DNA of 64,000 nucleotides from Epiperipatus broadwayi (Eukaryota > Onychophora > Udeonychophora > Euonychophora > Peripatidae), in the NCBI GenBank assembly GCA_028023455.1, contig JAQFVV010013326.1, positions 92,741 through 156,740 of the forward strand, given 5' to 3'. Below, piece after piece: positions 1 through 13,317 of this stretch. The notes under the pieces are model-generated. The model ran no database searches, was not told the DNA's origin, and saw nothing but the letters and a program-made list of their open reading frames with translations. A program made the translations under genes and the position numbers. Position 1 is the stretch's first letter; every line of letters begins with the position of its first letter.

Positions 1-1530
1 AGAGCAAATAAATAAAAAAATTCAAGGAATTCAAATACCAAATACAAATACATATATTCCCTGCATAGCTTGATGTCACAGTGTTTCTAAACTCAAAAAA
101 GCAAATACATATACTACAGGAAATAATAGAAGAATGCACAAAAAAGTTCAAATTAAAAATTAACATCAATAAGTCAGCAACTTGGTCAATATACACAGGC
201 AAAACAGACACGCAAGTTTATCAAGGTAAGCCCAGTAATTTCCTGGGTTTTTCTTTCCACTTGGGAATGAGTCAGATGAGAAGGAATATATAAAATAAAC
301 TCAAGTTCGAAGCAGAAAGAATCATAACATCACTCTCCAGATCATATCTCTCACTCTATGCAAAAGTGTCACTATTTAATCAACTTATAATACCAAAATA
401 ACTTACTACCTACCAATAATTATTTTTACAAAACAATTTACGAAGTCAATTAACTCACTCTGTAATAAACTATTATGGAATAGAAAAATAGTAGCAATTT
501 CTTTAAAGCAACTTAACCAACCAACAAAATGGAATGGCCTTGGACTGCATGCTATACATACTTTCTACACACAAAAAACAGTAAATCTACTGATTACCAT
601 ATTTAGACATTTTCCAAACATAGAACCAAAAGTGGAAATCACACCAACAGACCGACCCCCACCCACAGACAATTATATAAATACACTATTGATAAGTATT
701 AAAAACATTAAAGATAAAGTAGCACTGAAGAACCCAATTAAATATACTTATTGGCAAATTCATTATTTTCTAACTCAAAGCCAAGACAACAACAATAGGC
801 TAACAATACTAGAAATAAATAATAGTCAATTACTCAAAAAGTACAAAACATGGTAATTAGAACCTAAATTATTTGACTTCATCCTCAAATTGAATTTAAA
901 TGCACTACCTACAGCACATTTTATTCGGTTCAGAAGATTTTACCTAAATGTTGATCCAAAGTGTGCTTTATGTCACTGGGAAGAAAAACACATGAACATT
1001 TAATATATCACTGTAAAGGCTTAGAAAAAGTCAGACAATTGATAGTGAATAATTATAAGAAAAGGGAAACCACAATAGAAAAAATGCTAAAAGCTTTCAA
1101 TAAACAAAATACCTATAATACGTGCAGCAACTTTCAGTATATATCCCTTATGGTGTACCAGATGTGCTTTCACTTTAGGAAACAATCCAAGAAGACATCC
1201 TAACACATATCACAACAAACTAGAAAAATTTAAGGAAAGGGACAATCTTCTAGCACCACCGGACATTTATGCCGCCACTTGGTCTCTATTTAAAATAAAA
1301 GCAGCCTTATAATGGATAGACCAAATACAACCTCAGAAAAATGGAAAACTGAAATGAACTCATAATAAGAACTGAAATATCTAAAAGGTGTGAACTACAA
1401 AAGACTCTAATGGTTAAAAAAACAAAAGTATTTTTTCTGTATTTCAAGATGTATCCTAGTATATGATGATTGATACAGTGTATTACTTGATAAGAATGTA
1501 ACCTTTTTTGCCTAATAAAGTTTGCTTTGA
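1..1530 (+). pseudogene. 3' half of a non-LTR retrotransposon (LINE), decayed
   Basis: Three broken frames read as the end of a LINE ORF2. Positions 81-293 give the reverse transcriptase thumb side, with an INIKS motif followed by an FLGFSF motif. Positions about 300-530 continue with sequence like 'LYAKVSLFNQLIIPK' and 'NKLLWNRK'. Positions 632-1203 end in a zinc knuckle. The knuckle is C-x2-C-x8-H-x4-C, but its first half (KCALCHWE, from 960) and second half (THEHLIYHC, from about 991) are in different frames, so a frameshift splits it. The order (thumb, 'WNGLGL' segment, 'LPTAHFIRFR', knuckle) is most like L1/Tx1-type LINEs. An R4/Dong-like origin is the alternative because of the (TAA)n tail. 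AATAAA occurs just before the end at about 1,514. The element has many stops and is certainly inactive. The window starts inside it. Confidence 0.75.
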
Positions 1531-3060
<1,530 letters not shown>

Positions 3061-3240
3061 TATTGAAATGTCATGCATAAATAATTTAATGTATATAATA
3101 TTCAAATATAAGTATATTGTCTGTACTAAATTTAACATAATTAGAAAGGAATTGAACTCAGAGTTTCAAATATCCCTACAGCTATGTGCTTCATCTTATA
3201 CTATTGATACAGATGATCACATACATGTGAAAAAAATAAA

Positions 3241-3302
3241 TGATCTCCAATATAGGTATTTTATGCTAATCCAGCATTCATCAGTTAGTCCAGATCACCA
3301 TC
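3241..3302 (-). ncRNA. Hammerhead ribozyme motif, damaged (G12 to A)
   Basis: On the minus strand: CTAA, CTGATGA, a stem II of ATGCT/AGCAT, then AAAA where GAAA is expected. It continues with a 2-bp stem III and TTGG pairing to CTAA through a G-U pair, and distal GATC pairs with GATC. The fold is preserved but G12, a catalytic base, is A, so this copy is probably dead. Confidence 0.7.
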
Positions 3303-3687
3303 TCCCACACATATATAAAATCAATGCTCAGTTTATAATAAGATAGCAAATCTTCAAACTTTAATGGACAAGCTTCAGTTTTCTCCACCCTTCAAATCGT
3401 CAGCCATCCATATTATAAATCCAATGATGGGACACTCAAAGCCCTTGTTGATGCCAATATTATTGTCATACAATGTTGATTTTAAGTAACTCTGACCCCT
3501 CACATAGAGGAACTTAAGATGTCATTTAAATAAACAGAATGGGGATGGGCAGAATATAGGCTTAATATGTAATATTCAAATATAAGTGTATGTAATTAGA
3601 AAAATTTGAACTCAGACATTCAAATTTCCTACAGCTATGCACTCCATATTCAAACTAATACACAGGACCACATTTATGTGAAAAAAA

Positions 3688-3748
3688 TCTTCAATATACA
3701 TATTTCATGCTGAACAAACACTCATCAGTTGTTCCAGATCATCTCCTA
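3688..3748 (-). ncRNA. Hammerhead ribozyme motif, core intact
   Basis: The minus strand shows CTGATGA (complement of 3,722-3,728) and GAAA (complement of 3,703-3,706), separated by a stem II of five pairs including wobbles (GTGTT/AGCAT). Stem III is A-T, T-A closing a 4-nt loop. Stem I is CAA/TTG plus a distal ATC/GAT helix. This is the only cluster member here that keeps both catalytic core strings. Confidence 0.75.
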
Positions 3749-4066
3749 TGCGTATGCACAAACAGTGCTCAGTTTCAAGACAGCAAATCTTCAAACTTTA
3801 ATGGACAAGCTTCAATCTTCTCCAACACTCAAAGTCTTTGTTGATGCCAGTACTTATTTTATGCCAATATTATTGGCATACTCATGAAAATGGATATGAC
3901 AAGAATATTGGCATCAACAAGAACTTTGAATGTTTCCATCATCAAATTTTCATTGATATGGATGGCTGAAGAGTTGGAGGGTGAAGAATATTGATACTTG
4001 TCCATTAAAATTTGAAGATAAGCTATTTTAATATAAATTGAGTACTGATTGTATATATGTGTGGGA

Positions 4067-4131
4067 GATGATGATCTGGACCAACTGATGAGTGCTGATT
4101 CAGCACAAAATATGCATATTAGTGATCACAT
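4067..4131 (+). ncRNA. Hammerhead ribozyme motif, damaged (G12 to A)
   Basis: CTGATGA at 4,085-4,091 is followed by a 6-bp stem II (GTGCTG/CAGCAC) and then AAAA at 4,107-4,110 in place of GAAA. ATGATC upstream (4,071-4,076) can pair with GATCA at 4,123-4,127, so the outer stem I survives. The inner stem I is weakened: CCAA faces TTAG. Confidence 0.7.
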
Positions 4132-4544
4132 ATCTTTTTTACATGTATGTGGTCATGTGTATCAGTTGTATAAAATGGAATGTATAGATGTATGCAGCTT
4201 GAAAGTCTTAGTTCATATTTCTTCTAATTATATTAAATTTAGTATAGATATATTTATGTTTGAATATTACATATTCAGCCTGTATTTCACCCATCCCTCT
4301 TCTGTGTATTTAAATGGACGTATCAAGGTCTTGGGTGTAAGGGGTTATAGTGACTTAAAGTTAACATGGACATGACAATAATATTGGCATCAAGAAGAAC
4401 TTCACCTGTTTCATTATCAGATTTTCAATGATATGAATGGTTGAAGAGTTGGAGAATGGAGAAGATTGAATCTTCTCAATTAAAGTTTGAAGATTTGCTA
4501 TCTTAATGTAAACTGAGTACTGATTGTGCATACGTTTGGGAGAT

Positions 4545-4604
4545 GTTGATCTGGACTAACTGATGAGTGGTAGTTCAGCACAAAATATGTATATTAGAGA
4601 TCAT
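4545..4604 (+). ncRNA. Hammerhead ribozyme motif, damaged (G12 to A)
   Basis: CTGATGA at 4,560-4,566, a damaged stem II (GTGGT.. with ..CAGCAC) and AAAA at 4,582-4,585. It shares the G12-to-A change with the copies at 4,067 and 3,241, which suggests they were duplicated after the mutation. Confidence 0.65.
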
Positions 4605-5117
4605 TTGTCATTATCACATGTAGGTGGTTATGTGCATCCATTGTATAAGATGGAATGCATAGCTGTAAGGAGCTTGAAAGTCTGAGTTCAAGTCCCTTCT
4701 AAATATATACATGTAACAGCTTGGTATTCCATTTAAAATGCTGCTAATAAATTACAACAGCATTGCCATTGTTTTATTTTGAAATAATGATTTTTAAAAG
4801 CAATGACACATAATAAAAAAAATAACCATCTAATTATTTCTTTTAAACTCCCAATAACTGTTCAATAACTGTTAAAATAATGCGATGATAAGCTCTATAA
4901 ATATATCTTGCACACCGAAAGTGAGAAAATGAATTTCTATTTAAGAATCTATTAGATTTATTACTATCCAATGAAATTAAATTGCTTAGGGTAATATTTT
5001 TAGATAATTAACAAACTAATTTTTTTTCTCAATTGATAATCAATTTTAGAAACACTGTTTTTAAAAATCTTTAATTCATCAATTTATTAAAGTGCCCATA
5101 TCATGAAATACAAAACA

Positions 5118-5750
5118 AACTTTTTTTAACTATAATATTTAATTTTATTCAAAATAATATATTTTTATGCATAATTTACAGTACAGTAATTTACATTTTT
5201 TTATACACATTTTAATTATTATGATTTTCTGGTGACAATATATAATTAGTAATTAATCTTTGAGATGCTGATTTTATTAATTGTTTATGAAGCTCACAAT
5301 ATCCAGACATACAACCATTTAGTTCTCGGTGGAATTTAAGAGCATGTTAATGATTAGTGTCATTAATAAGAAAATAATAATTGATTACGTTCTTTTTTAA
5401 AAAGCAAAAACAGAATGTGAGTTAAAATGTAAAATTAACACACACAATGTTTGAACAAATTTATATTATAATTTTGTAAAATTTAATATGTGTATACATA
5501 AAATGTGGAAATCATGATTTTAATTTCATTATTGCATAAAAGCTTACTATTATAAAGTGCTGAAAATATTGAAATTACTAAGATGAAAGTCAAATTCCAA
5601 TAATGTGCTATTACTTTCAAGATAATATAAGTGCACAAAATTTATTATTTAAAGTAATAGCGCATTATCGGAAATCGACTTCTGGTGAAACACGAATTGC
5701 GTAACTTCAAAATCATGTTAAATAAGTCCGCATAAACAGAGACCCAGGTG
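5118..5750 (-). mobile_element. Truncated Tigger/pogo-like DNA transposon, inverted relative to the 11.1-kb copy
   Basis: This segment is the reverse complement of much of the element at 11,128-12,298. Shared blocks include the terminal GAGACCCAGGTG (5,739-5,750), the 'AATCATGATTTTAATTTCATT' region and the 'ACAGTACAGTAATTTACAT' region. Only one terminal inverted repeat is present; the other end is missing. No protein can be read through it. Confidence 0.75.
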
Positions 5751-5808
5751 TGTATATATATATTTAAAAATTTTACTTGAGCATTGAAATAAATGGAACA
5801 GATATCCA

Positions 5809-6000
5809 TTATTTATTATCAATCTTCAATTTCTTTAAATCATTATAACTCTTTTTAAACTGACATAAATTTATTGTTAATTTGTTTAATTTTATAACTA
5901 ACTTCAAGCAATTTCTTGGCAAATATCTCAATATTTTTTTATTTAACATACTGGTAACAACATAATTTTTCCATTTCAAAACAAAAAAAGATCTAAACAT
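5809..6000 (-). pseudogene. PLE fragment: linker between reverse transcriptase and GIY-YIG endonuclease
   Basis: The minus-strand frame contains 'LCQFKKSYNDLKKLKIDNK'. The same string, with small changes, occurs in the PLE at 59,410-59,631 ('LCQFKKSYKHLKELKIDNK'), where it lies between the polymerase and endonuclease parts. It is only about 64 residues long and ends abruptly at about 6,000, directly next to an oppositely oriented piece of the same element. I see no intact catalytic motif. Confidence 0.65.
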
Positions 6001-6012
6001 TTTTGTGGATGT

Positions 6013-6480
6013 ATGTTACTATATATAGCTGAATCAAAGTGTTGTAAAGAAAAAATATTAAAGGAGAATGAATTTTTATACAAGCATGTGAAAAGTAAAA
6101 GTAATAATGATTTAATGACTGCTTCAGTTTTTTTGGATCATGAAAGGACACGTAAATATAAATGTAGGTTTGATATTGAAAGTGTTAAGATTCTTTATAA
6201 AGAGAGAAATCATAATAAAAGAAAAACTAAGGAGGCAATTTTAATAAATGGAAATAAAATGAATATAATTAATAGACAATGCTAACATTAAAATTAGGGA
6301 TCAGGGAATTTGAGTTAATGACGTTTGCTTCCTTAATGTTTTTTGAATTTAAGGCAGTTGAGGAGGATTAAGGAATTAACTGCAAGTATTTTTGCCGATT
6401 GAAATGCTATATATAATTACCATTATATTTATTATTTTTATTGTTATTACAATAGTTTTTAATTAACATAAATTTTGTTT
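6013..6480 (+). pseudogene. PLE fragment: C-terminal endonuclease domain plus 3' UTR
   Basis: The plus-strand frame to 6,285 reads like the C-terminal part of a PLE GIY-YIG endonuclease: 'KSKSNNDLMTASVFLDHE', then 'FDIESVKILYKERNHNKRKTKEA' and 'IINRQC' at the end. A parallel copy lies on the minus strand at about 59,080-59,300. The sequence after the stop (6,290-6,480, 'TTTGAGTTAATGACGTTTGC') is repeated at 60,690-60,880, so it is the 3' UTR of the family. It starts 12 bp from an upstream fragment in opposite orientation, a head-to-head junction like that left by 5' inversion on insertion. Confidence 0.7.
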
Positions 6481-7265
6481 GTATTATATATATATATATA
6501 AGTGTATGTGTGTAAAATAATAACATTCTCACTAAAAATATACTATAGGTAATAGCTTTAAATTATAGTAATAGTAACAAATAAACATTAATAATAGAAA
6601 AATTATACAGAAATACAGTATTTTTGATCATTTAAATTGTAATCAATATCAATGAACTTATATGTGTTAAATTATAATGACGGTAAAAAGTAAACAGTAA
6701 TAATACAAAAATTATAAAGAAGTATTTTTGATTATAATCTAAATAATCGGAAGTAGTTCAATATAATTTCTAAAAAAAATTACCATTATTTAATGAATTT
6801 TTTTTTTACCATTATTATAATTTAAAACTGTTATATATATATAATTAAATTAATAAAAGTTACTTTCAAAGCATATTTAATTTGGAAAAGAGAAAATTCA
6901 AAAATAGAAATCATTTCTTGTACATAATAAATTTGTTTCAAAACTAATTAAAATTCTATTAATATATTTCATTATCAATTAGGTGCTACAAAATCTCTAC
7001 TGAAAACTTCTGAATTAATTCTTGAAAATTTCCAAACCACACATTCGAAAATATTGTTTCTAGGAGTGAAAAAACTTAAATAATTTCAAGATACATTTTC
7101 ACTGAGGTAGACTTTTCAGTAATTTATCATGAACACACTTCTAATGTCTTTCATTTGTTATTTATGTTTATCTTATAAAAATGACATTAGTAAAAATTAC
7201 AAGCAGCAATAGCATTTATTGTATTTTTAATAAATTGACAAATGACAAACAATCATTCTTTATCA
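6481..7265. other. AT-rich intergenic DNA
   Basis: Simple A/T-rich sequence with a short (TA)n at about 6,487. No coding or structural feature recognised. Confidence 0.6.
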
Positions 7266-7267
7266 GG

Positions 7268-7527
7268 TCACAAATTATTATATTTAATATAATACACCTT
7301 AATTGACACTCTACAAGGCAGTTTAACATATGATGTATTTTATCCCCTTTTGCCTATAGTTTCAACTGTCCAGTAGTCATCATCAGAGATATATGTTTAA
7401 ATATTGTAGTTCTGATATGACTGATAGACAGTTCAAACTGTAGGCAAGAGAAGATAAAATAAATCATATGTTAAATTGCATTATAGAATGTTAATTAAGG
7501 TGTATATGGTATATTATATCTAATTCA
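7268..7527. mobile_element. Palindromic MITE-like or foldback element
   Basis: Two arms of about 105 bp (7,268-7,375 and 7,415-7,525) are imperfect reverse complements. The outer ends are 'ATACACCTTAATT' and 'AATTAAGGTGTAT', and the inner parts include 'GCCTATAGTTTCAACTGTC' against 'GACAGTTCAAACTGTAGGC'. The left arm, read on the minus strand, contains CTGATGATGAC and later GTTGAAAC, the arrangement seen at the 3' ends of PLEs elsewhere in this window, so it may derive from one. Confidence 0.6.
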
Positions 7528-8040
7528 GCAATGCAAATAAAAAGAAGTGGAAGGAAATTTAAAATTATTATAATTGTTTAGATCTCAATATAGAACTTTT
7601 TTATTTCTCCTAAAAGCAAGATTTTTTTTCCAAGTGCTATTTTTTTGCCTTAATGTGCAAGAATTTATACATTTACTCATTTTTTTAACTCACAATATAA
7701 ACTATTCTTATACATTTACCATAAAATTTGAGATATTTGAAACATGTAAATGACTCCTAAGATATCTTACAAATGAGCTATTCTTTTCAGTTAATCCATG
7801 TCATCACACTATAAAAATGTTCTGTATTATAATTGACATTCATATCTAAAAATCATTCCAATACCTGACCCATTTATAAGTTATAATTTAAATAGATGCA
7901 ATTTTGCCCTTTACTAAAAAAATTGAAATATTAAACAAAAATAGAATTAGGCAGACGTAAAAATATAATAAAATTGAACTCTAAATTTAAAGTTAAATAA
8001 AAACGCATTAGAAAGATTCAAAAGTTAAAAAAAATAAGCA
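7528..8040. other. AT-rich intergenic DNA
   Basis: Nothing recognisable on either strand. Confidence 0.6.
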
Positions 8041-8047
8041 GAAGTGA

Positions 8048-8125
8048 TGGAGCTAGGTTGTGATGCATTGACCTTTTGCTCCGGAGTCTGCTCTCCTACT
8101 AGTCTACTAAACCATGCAGACTTTT
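8048..8125 (-). repeat. tRNA-related SINE-like sequence
   Basis: The minus strand reads GTCTGCATGGTTTAGTAG, then a D-arm-like stretch, GAGAGCAGACTCCGGAGC, AAAGGTC. This resembles the 5' and anticodon halves of a tRNA, but the T arm is degenerate (no GTTCRA string). It is the least AT-rich spot in several kb. I regard it as a decayed tRNA-derived SINE, not a functional tRNA. Confidence 0.4.
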
Positions 8126-11120
8126 TTGGAGTTAGAAGGTATAATGATTTCCGATTTAATAAAGTATGATTGACAATTATTTATAAAAGTATTAAAAGGT
8201 TTTAACAACTAATGACAGCATTCTAATGAACTTAGACGACAAATTGGTATACATATATATATATATGCAGTGTATGTGTGTATGTAAGTAAAACGAGTTA
8301 TTCTAATAATATTAGAAATGGATAATCCTAATAAAATATTTGGGGAAAAAAACTGTTACAGCAAAAATGTAAATATACTTGCTAAAATTAAAAAAATAAA
8401 TTAATACAAAAATATTCAAAAGTGAGGCACTTAAAATATAAAAACGTGCTTTAAAAATTAACTATAAATTATTTAAAAAGTATTATAATTAGTAAAAAAG
8501 CAAAAATAAAAACTATTTCACGGACAATATAATAAAATGATTAATACGACTAGTATTAGTAAAAAATATTACATGCAAAACTAGAAATATAAAAGTCACA
8601 AAAAGTGTAGTTAAAGTTACTTAAAAAAAAAAAAAAAAGCAAAACGTTGATTCTGATCCTATAAGCTAACGAAGAAAAATGATCATACCGGTTCGGTTCC
8701 CTTGTCCATTTGAAAACATAGTCACAAAGTAAGAGGAAGTAGAAATCACCGGAAAGGAATAATAAAAAAAAAAAAAATGAAAAAAAAAAAAATAATGCAT
8801 AAAAAATAATTAATTAATACATTTAAAAATAAATGCTATAAATAGTAAAATTCGGTTTCAGAATAAAATTAATCAAAAAAAGAAGATAAAATCAGCTGCA
8901 TGTGGCTATTTAAGTGTTATAAAAGTTTGTATTCTTAAACAATATTTTGTAATAGCTAACATTAACTTTAAGTATGTAGTCTCTACACTGAATGTTCTAA
9001 CTGTTGAGAAAAATCATTTCTCATTATATCATACTAAGTCATACCAGGAAGATTCAAAATATTTAAAGAGACTCCTTCAGTGTTTCTTCTCAGAAAAATA
9101 ATGAAGAAAAAAAAGACTAATTAGTAAATCAAAAGTCAACTAAGAGATATTACTGCAGGATTTTATTTTTTGTTGTTTTATCCTCTAGCTAAAAGTGATT
9201 GAATACAGCGCTCAGATTGAGATGTAAGATGGTTGCCTAAATGAATAAAAAAAAAAAGAAAACTTAATGTTTTCTGAAAAATCTCTTCTACCTGAAGAAA
9301 ATGTTCATGTTTTTCCATATTTTAGTCACAGGTTATGAATACATTAACCATTGTAAAATTACAATTGGGACTTTAATATTCTGATTTGAATTGTACATAC
9401 ATTAGATCATGTAAATGATAACTTTTTTTTGTGTTGTTTACATCAATGCTTTATTCTTTAGTATCACACTTTTCTTTGCAAAATAAAATGTAATACAAAT
9501 CTATTTATATTTGCTTTTCTAATTCTTATATGAAAAGCCAATCTGTCAAGTGAAATCTGAATGGCTACAAGCTGCATATCATATCACACACCATTTTCAT
9601 ATATCTTGATTTCCAATAACTTTATGAATTGAAAAATGTGTCTGTCTCAGTATCATTGTAAATTTATCTTGTATAATATAAGTATTTGCCCTTTTTGTTT
9701 ATCATTAGCAGTATCGCATTCTCATTGCATTCTAAACATAAATAATTTTATTTTTATAAGGTTTATAATCCATGTTTGTATTTTTCATGCATCACTCCAA
9801 CAAGATAATCACCTGAGATGGTCACTGATTATAGCATGACAAAATGAGGAGTAGATTTATTTGATCAGAAATGTGCTAATTAATCAACCTGCAAGATATT
9901 GGTCAATAACAATTTTCTTCTAAATGTAAAATATTTCAACTGCCAATTCATTTTTTATATCAAAATTAAAAAAAGGTCAAATAAAATTCAATGTATATAT
10001 AAAATTATTAACAAAATTCCAAACTGTACATTATGCAGAAGATTGCTCACATGTAACCCATACATACACACAAAAAATTGGGTCTGTATTTTAGGAATAT
10101 TAGTTATGACTGAGCTATTATTAATGGCAGTGATAATAATCTAAATGACAAAATACTTCAAGTAAAATAAACTTGTCACACTGTCCTCACCAGATGAAAA
10201 GAAAATCTTTTTTATGTATGCAAAACACATAGAAGACCAATTTATACAACACACATCAGAAAATATGTAGTAAATCATTTAAAAATTATCTACAGTTTTT
10301 TTTAAATGTTCATTGAGAACACAAATGATATAAAATACTGCACTTACACAAGCAGTATGAGATAACAGTTGTAGTGTTTATGTTATAAAATTCACTATAG
10401 TCATTGCAAATTCATTGGAATGAATTTCTAATCATACTCAAATATTAACAAATGATCATTCAATATGACACTAGTAATGTTTGTAAACCAAAATATGACA
10501 ACAAAGCATAATGGATTGATGAAAATGCTATCATTATTATGATTATAATTTATTAGAAGTGCTGCATTAAATTATACACAAACATAAAACAAAAAGTACT
10601 AATGAAGATAATAAATCTTGCAAATACCTATTACAAAATGCAGACATACTTTTAGATATTTTCATAATTATTTTCAATTGGAAATTTTTTAAATTTGGGA
10701 AGAAATGTTTTAAATTTGGGGTCAAATTGAAAAAGTTTCCAGTTGAAAATGGTTACCAAAATAAATGAAAATACTTGTGCATTTTGTAACAGTTGCTAGT
10801 AAGATTTATAATCACAGTTATAATTTTATTGTTATATTGTCATTGCAATAATTAATCTTTAATGGGTATTATCTTTGATTTATCCAAACGATATTAAGAT
10901 TAAATAATATGAACTTGTAGAAATAATTTATATAATAATCAGATGTTTATGAGTATACTTTTAAAATTTCTCAACATTAAATTAATAAAAAATGATTCAG
11001 TGTATATCTATATATATGTAGTAAAACAAAAGTTAAATTTATAAAAGTTAATATATCTGCATGAAATATATATATATATTTGGCTATAACTAGTTTTAAA
11101 TTATGTATTCTATTTCTGCA
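8126..11120. other. AT-rich intergenic DNA
   Basis: Long stretch of A/T-rich DNA with poly-A runs (8,622-8,638; 8,764-8,776) and short (TA)n tracts (8,256; 11,067). The open frames at 9,636-9,839 and 9,899-10,144 have no recognisable motif and the composition expected of chance frames. Confidence 0.6.
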
Positions 11121-11127
11121 ACATCTA

Positions 11128-12298
11128 CACCTGGGTCTCTTTTTACGCGGACTTATTTAACATGATTTTGAAGTTATGCAATTCATGTTTCAATAATGCA
11201 TCTATTACTTTAAATAATAAATTCCACGCACTTACGTTATATTGAAAGTAATAGCACATTATTGGAATTCGACTTTCATGTTAGTAATTTCAATATTTTC
11301 AGTGCTTTATAATAGTAAGATTTTATGCAATAATGAAATTAAAATCATGATTTCCACATTTTATGTATACACACATTAAATTTTACAAGATTATAATGTA
11401 AATTTGTTTAAACATTGTGCATGTTAATTTTGCATTTTAAATCACATTCTGTTTTTGCTTTTTAAAAAAGAACGTAATCAATTATTAATCATTTAGTGTC
11501 CGCAAGTTTATTTTTAAAAGGTGAGTAATAGCAGTGAAACGAAATTTGATTTTTAAATGGAATTGAAAATTAAAAAATTAAAAATAAAAATAAAAGTTTA
11601 GATACAGAAAAAAATGTAGAAAAAGATAATGAAACAAAAGTGGAACCTGTTTCTTTCACTTCAAAAATGATTCGAGAAGGTCTTCAACTTTTTAATCAGT
11701 TGGCAAATTATTTTCTTACTAATGACAACAATCATGAATGTGCCCTTAAATTCCAATGAGAGCTAAATGGTTGTATGTCTGGATATCACAAGCTTCATAA
11801 ACAATAAAATCATCGTCTCAAAGATTAATTACTAATTATGTTGTCACTAGAAAACCATTAACACAACAGCATGAGAGTGAAGTTGGTGCTAGTTGTAGTT
11901 CCTCTTGTGAAGAATCTTTACCAGTTTGCAAACAAACCTATTTATTGTCAAATAGCGTTAATAATTAAAACGTGTATAAAAAATGTAAATTACTGTACTG
12001 TAAATTATGCATAAAAATATATTATTTTGAATAAAATTAAATATTATAGTTTAAAAAAGTTTGTCTTGTATCAATTTTTTTCAAATATGAAATTTTTTAT
12101 TGGTCATATTTTATTTCATTATTTTTTTTGCGCGAATTTTAAAGTAATTTTATGTTGGTGCTTTGCTTTTATGAGAATTTTGAAAAATCACAGTCCACAT
12201 CCCCCCTTTTTTAAGGTAAGTTACGTCTATTTTTGCACAATTTTGTTTGCGCGTGTTTTCTGAGGAACCTATCTATCGCGTAAAATGAGACCCAGGTG
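11128..12298 (+). mobile_element. Tigger/pogo-like DNA transposon, non-functional
   Basis: The ends are terminal inverted repeats of about 22 bp, CACCTGGGTCTC(T/A)TTTTACGCG, flanked on both sides by TA, the target duplication of the Tc1/mariner superfamily. The subterminal right end ('GCGCGTGTTTTCTGAGGAAC', then 'CGCGTAAAATGAGACCC') is organised like Tigger ends. Inside is a transposase C-terminal relic at about 11,605-11,965. At 1,171 bp it is well short of a full Tigger, so the catalytic DDE domain is gone and the copy could only move with help from another transposase. Confidence 0.75.
11605..11968 (+). pseudogene. Tigger/pogo transposase C-terminal remnant
   Basis: The plus strand, from about 11,613, reads 'VEPVSFTSKMIREGLQLFNQ', then 'LANYFLTNDNNHECALKFQ', a TGA where CGA (Arg) would continue the frame, and 'ELNGCMSGYHKLHKQ'. 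A Ser/Cys-rich frame ('GASCSSSCEESLPVCKQTY') follows in another phase. The spacing of helix-forming residues resembles the tail after the DDE domain in Tigger/jerky-type proteins. There is no DNA-binding or catalytic domain. The family call rests mainly on the inverted repeats and TA duplication; the protein match is from memory of the family style. Confidence 0.5.
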
Positions 12299-12367
12299 TA
12301 TATTGTTTTACATTATATTAAATATTGACATATTAAACATTATTAGGCTAAATTGAGTTTTGTTTCA

Positions 12368-12399
<32 letters not shown>

Positions 12400-13250
12400 C
12401 TTAAAAAATGTTAGATTAAATCATCTTTAAATAGCCCACCCAAGGTTAGATACACTTCTTACAGTCCTTCACAAAAAAAATACAAAAAAGAAAATTCTGA
12501 TTGAGGATTTTTTAACAATTTTTATTTCTTGTCTTCTGACTAACTAGATATTCATTTACAGATGAATGACTAAATATGATAACTATATAGGCTGCATTAT
12601 TGTCTATTTACCAAAGCCAATAAAACTGATTTTGCAAGTTACCTGGTACAGATATGATACCTCAAACAGGCAGATGATAATTCTTGTCCTCATTTTACTG
12701 TAAATTTTTTATAAATGTATACTTTCTTCCCCAAATATATTTCTACTCATCTAAGCAATAGCTATTATGGAAAAACAATAATTATTGATCTCAGTTCACA
12801 GTAGTTTTTCATTTTGAACATGATTTCTTTTAACATCCATTTTTTAGAATCATATCAAATTGTTTTATAATCTCTAATGTTTAGACATATATCTGATAAT
12901 TTTATTAAAATGCATTTATAAACAGTCACTGCTGTGTGTGTAAAAATATTTAAAAAATAGCATGATGCATGTATTTTTAATAAGTTTTATCTAGGATATA
13001 ATCAGGCAAAATACCATTTAAAACTGGCATCACAAACTCACATCATACCATCTAGTAATAATATTTGTTTTACCAACATTTAAACCAAAATCAAAATCAT
13101 TAAGTTTATGATCTAGCTTTATATAAAAACAAATGTACATCAGACATGTTAAAACGAAATATTTTGGTTTCCACAAATATTACATATTAAAAACATTGCA
13201 GTTTATTTTTTTGTTATGGACTCACGCATACACATATATATATATATATA
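12299..13250. other. AT-rich intergenic DNA
   Basis: Contains (TA)n at 12,369-12,395 and at 13,235-13,251 but nothing coding. Confidence 0.6.
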
Positions 13251-13317
13251 TGAGTCTAATAATAAATAATATTTTTATACGGAATAAATCTAAGCACATG
13301 ATAATTGCATGATTGAA

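Larger units (their letters stand above)
3880..4710 (+). repeat. Two tandem hammerhead-bearing PLE-type terminal repeats, plus orientation
   Basis: These are two units of about 475-480 bp (from about 3,880 and about 4,370) in the opposite direction to the pair at 3,060-3,860. Both contain the 'ATTGGCATCAA' start block, the 'GGTTGAAGAGTTGGAG' type block and a hammerhead. The second ends at about 4,705 with a perfect tRNA-type B-box string, GTTCAAGTCC at 4,686-4,695. Confidence 0.8.

Noticed and set aside
6481-6520. (TA)n tracts as origins or telomeric features
   Set aside because: Short TA repeats are scattered throughout and show no associated structure.
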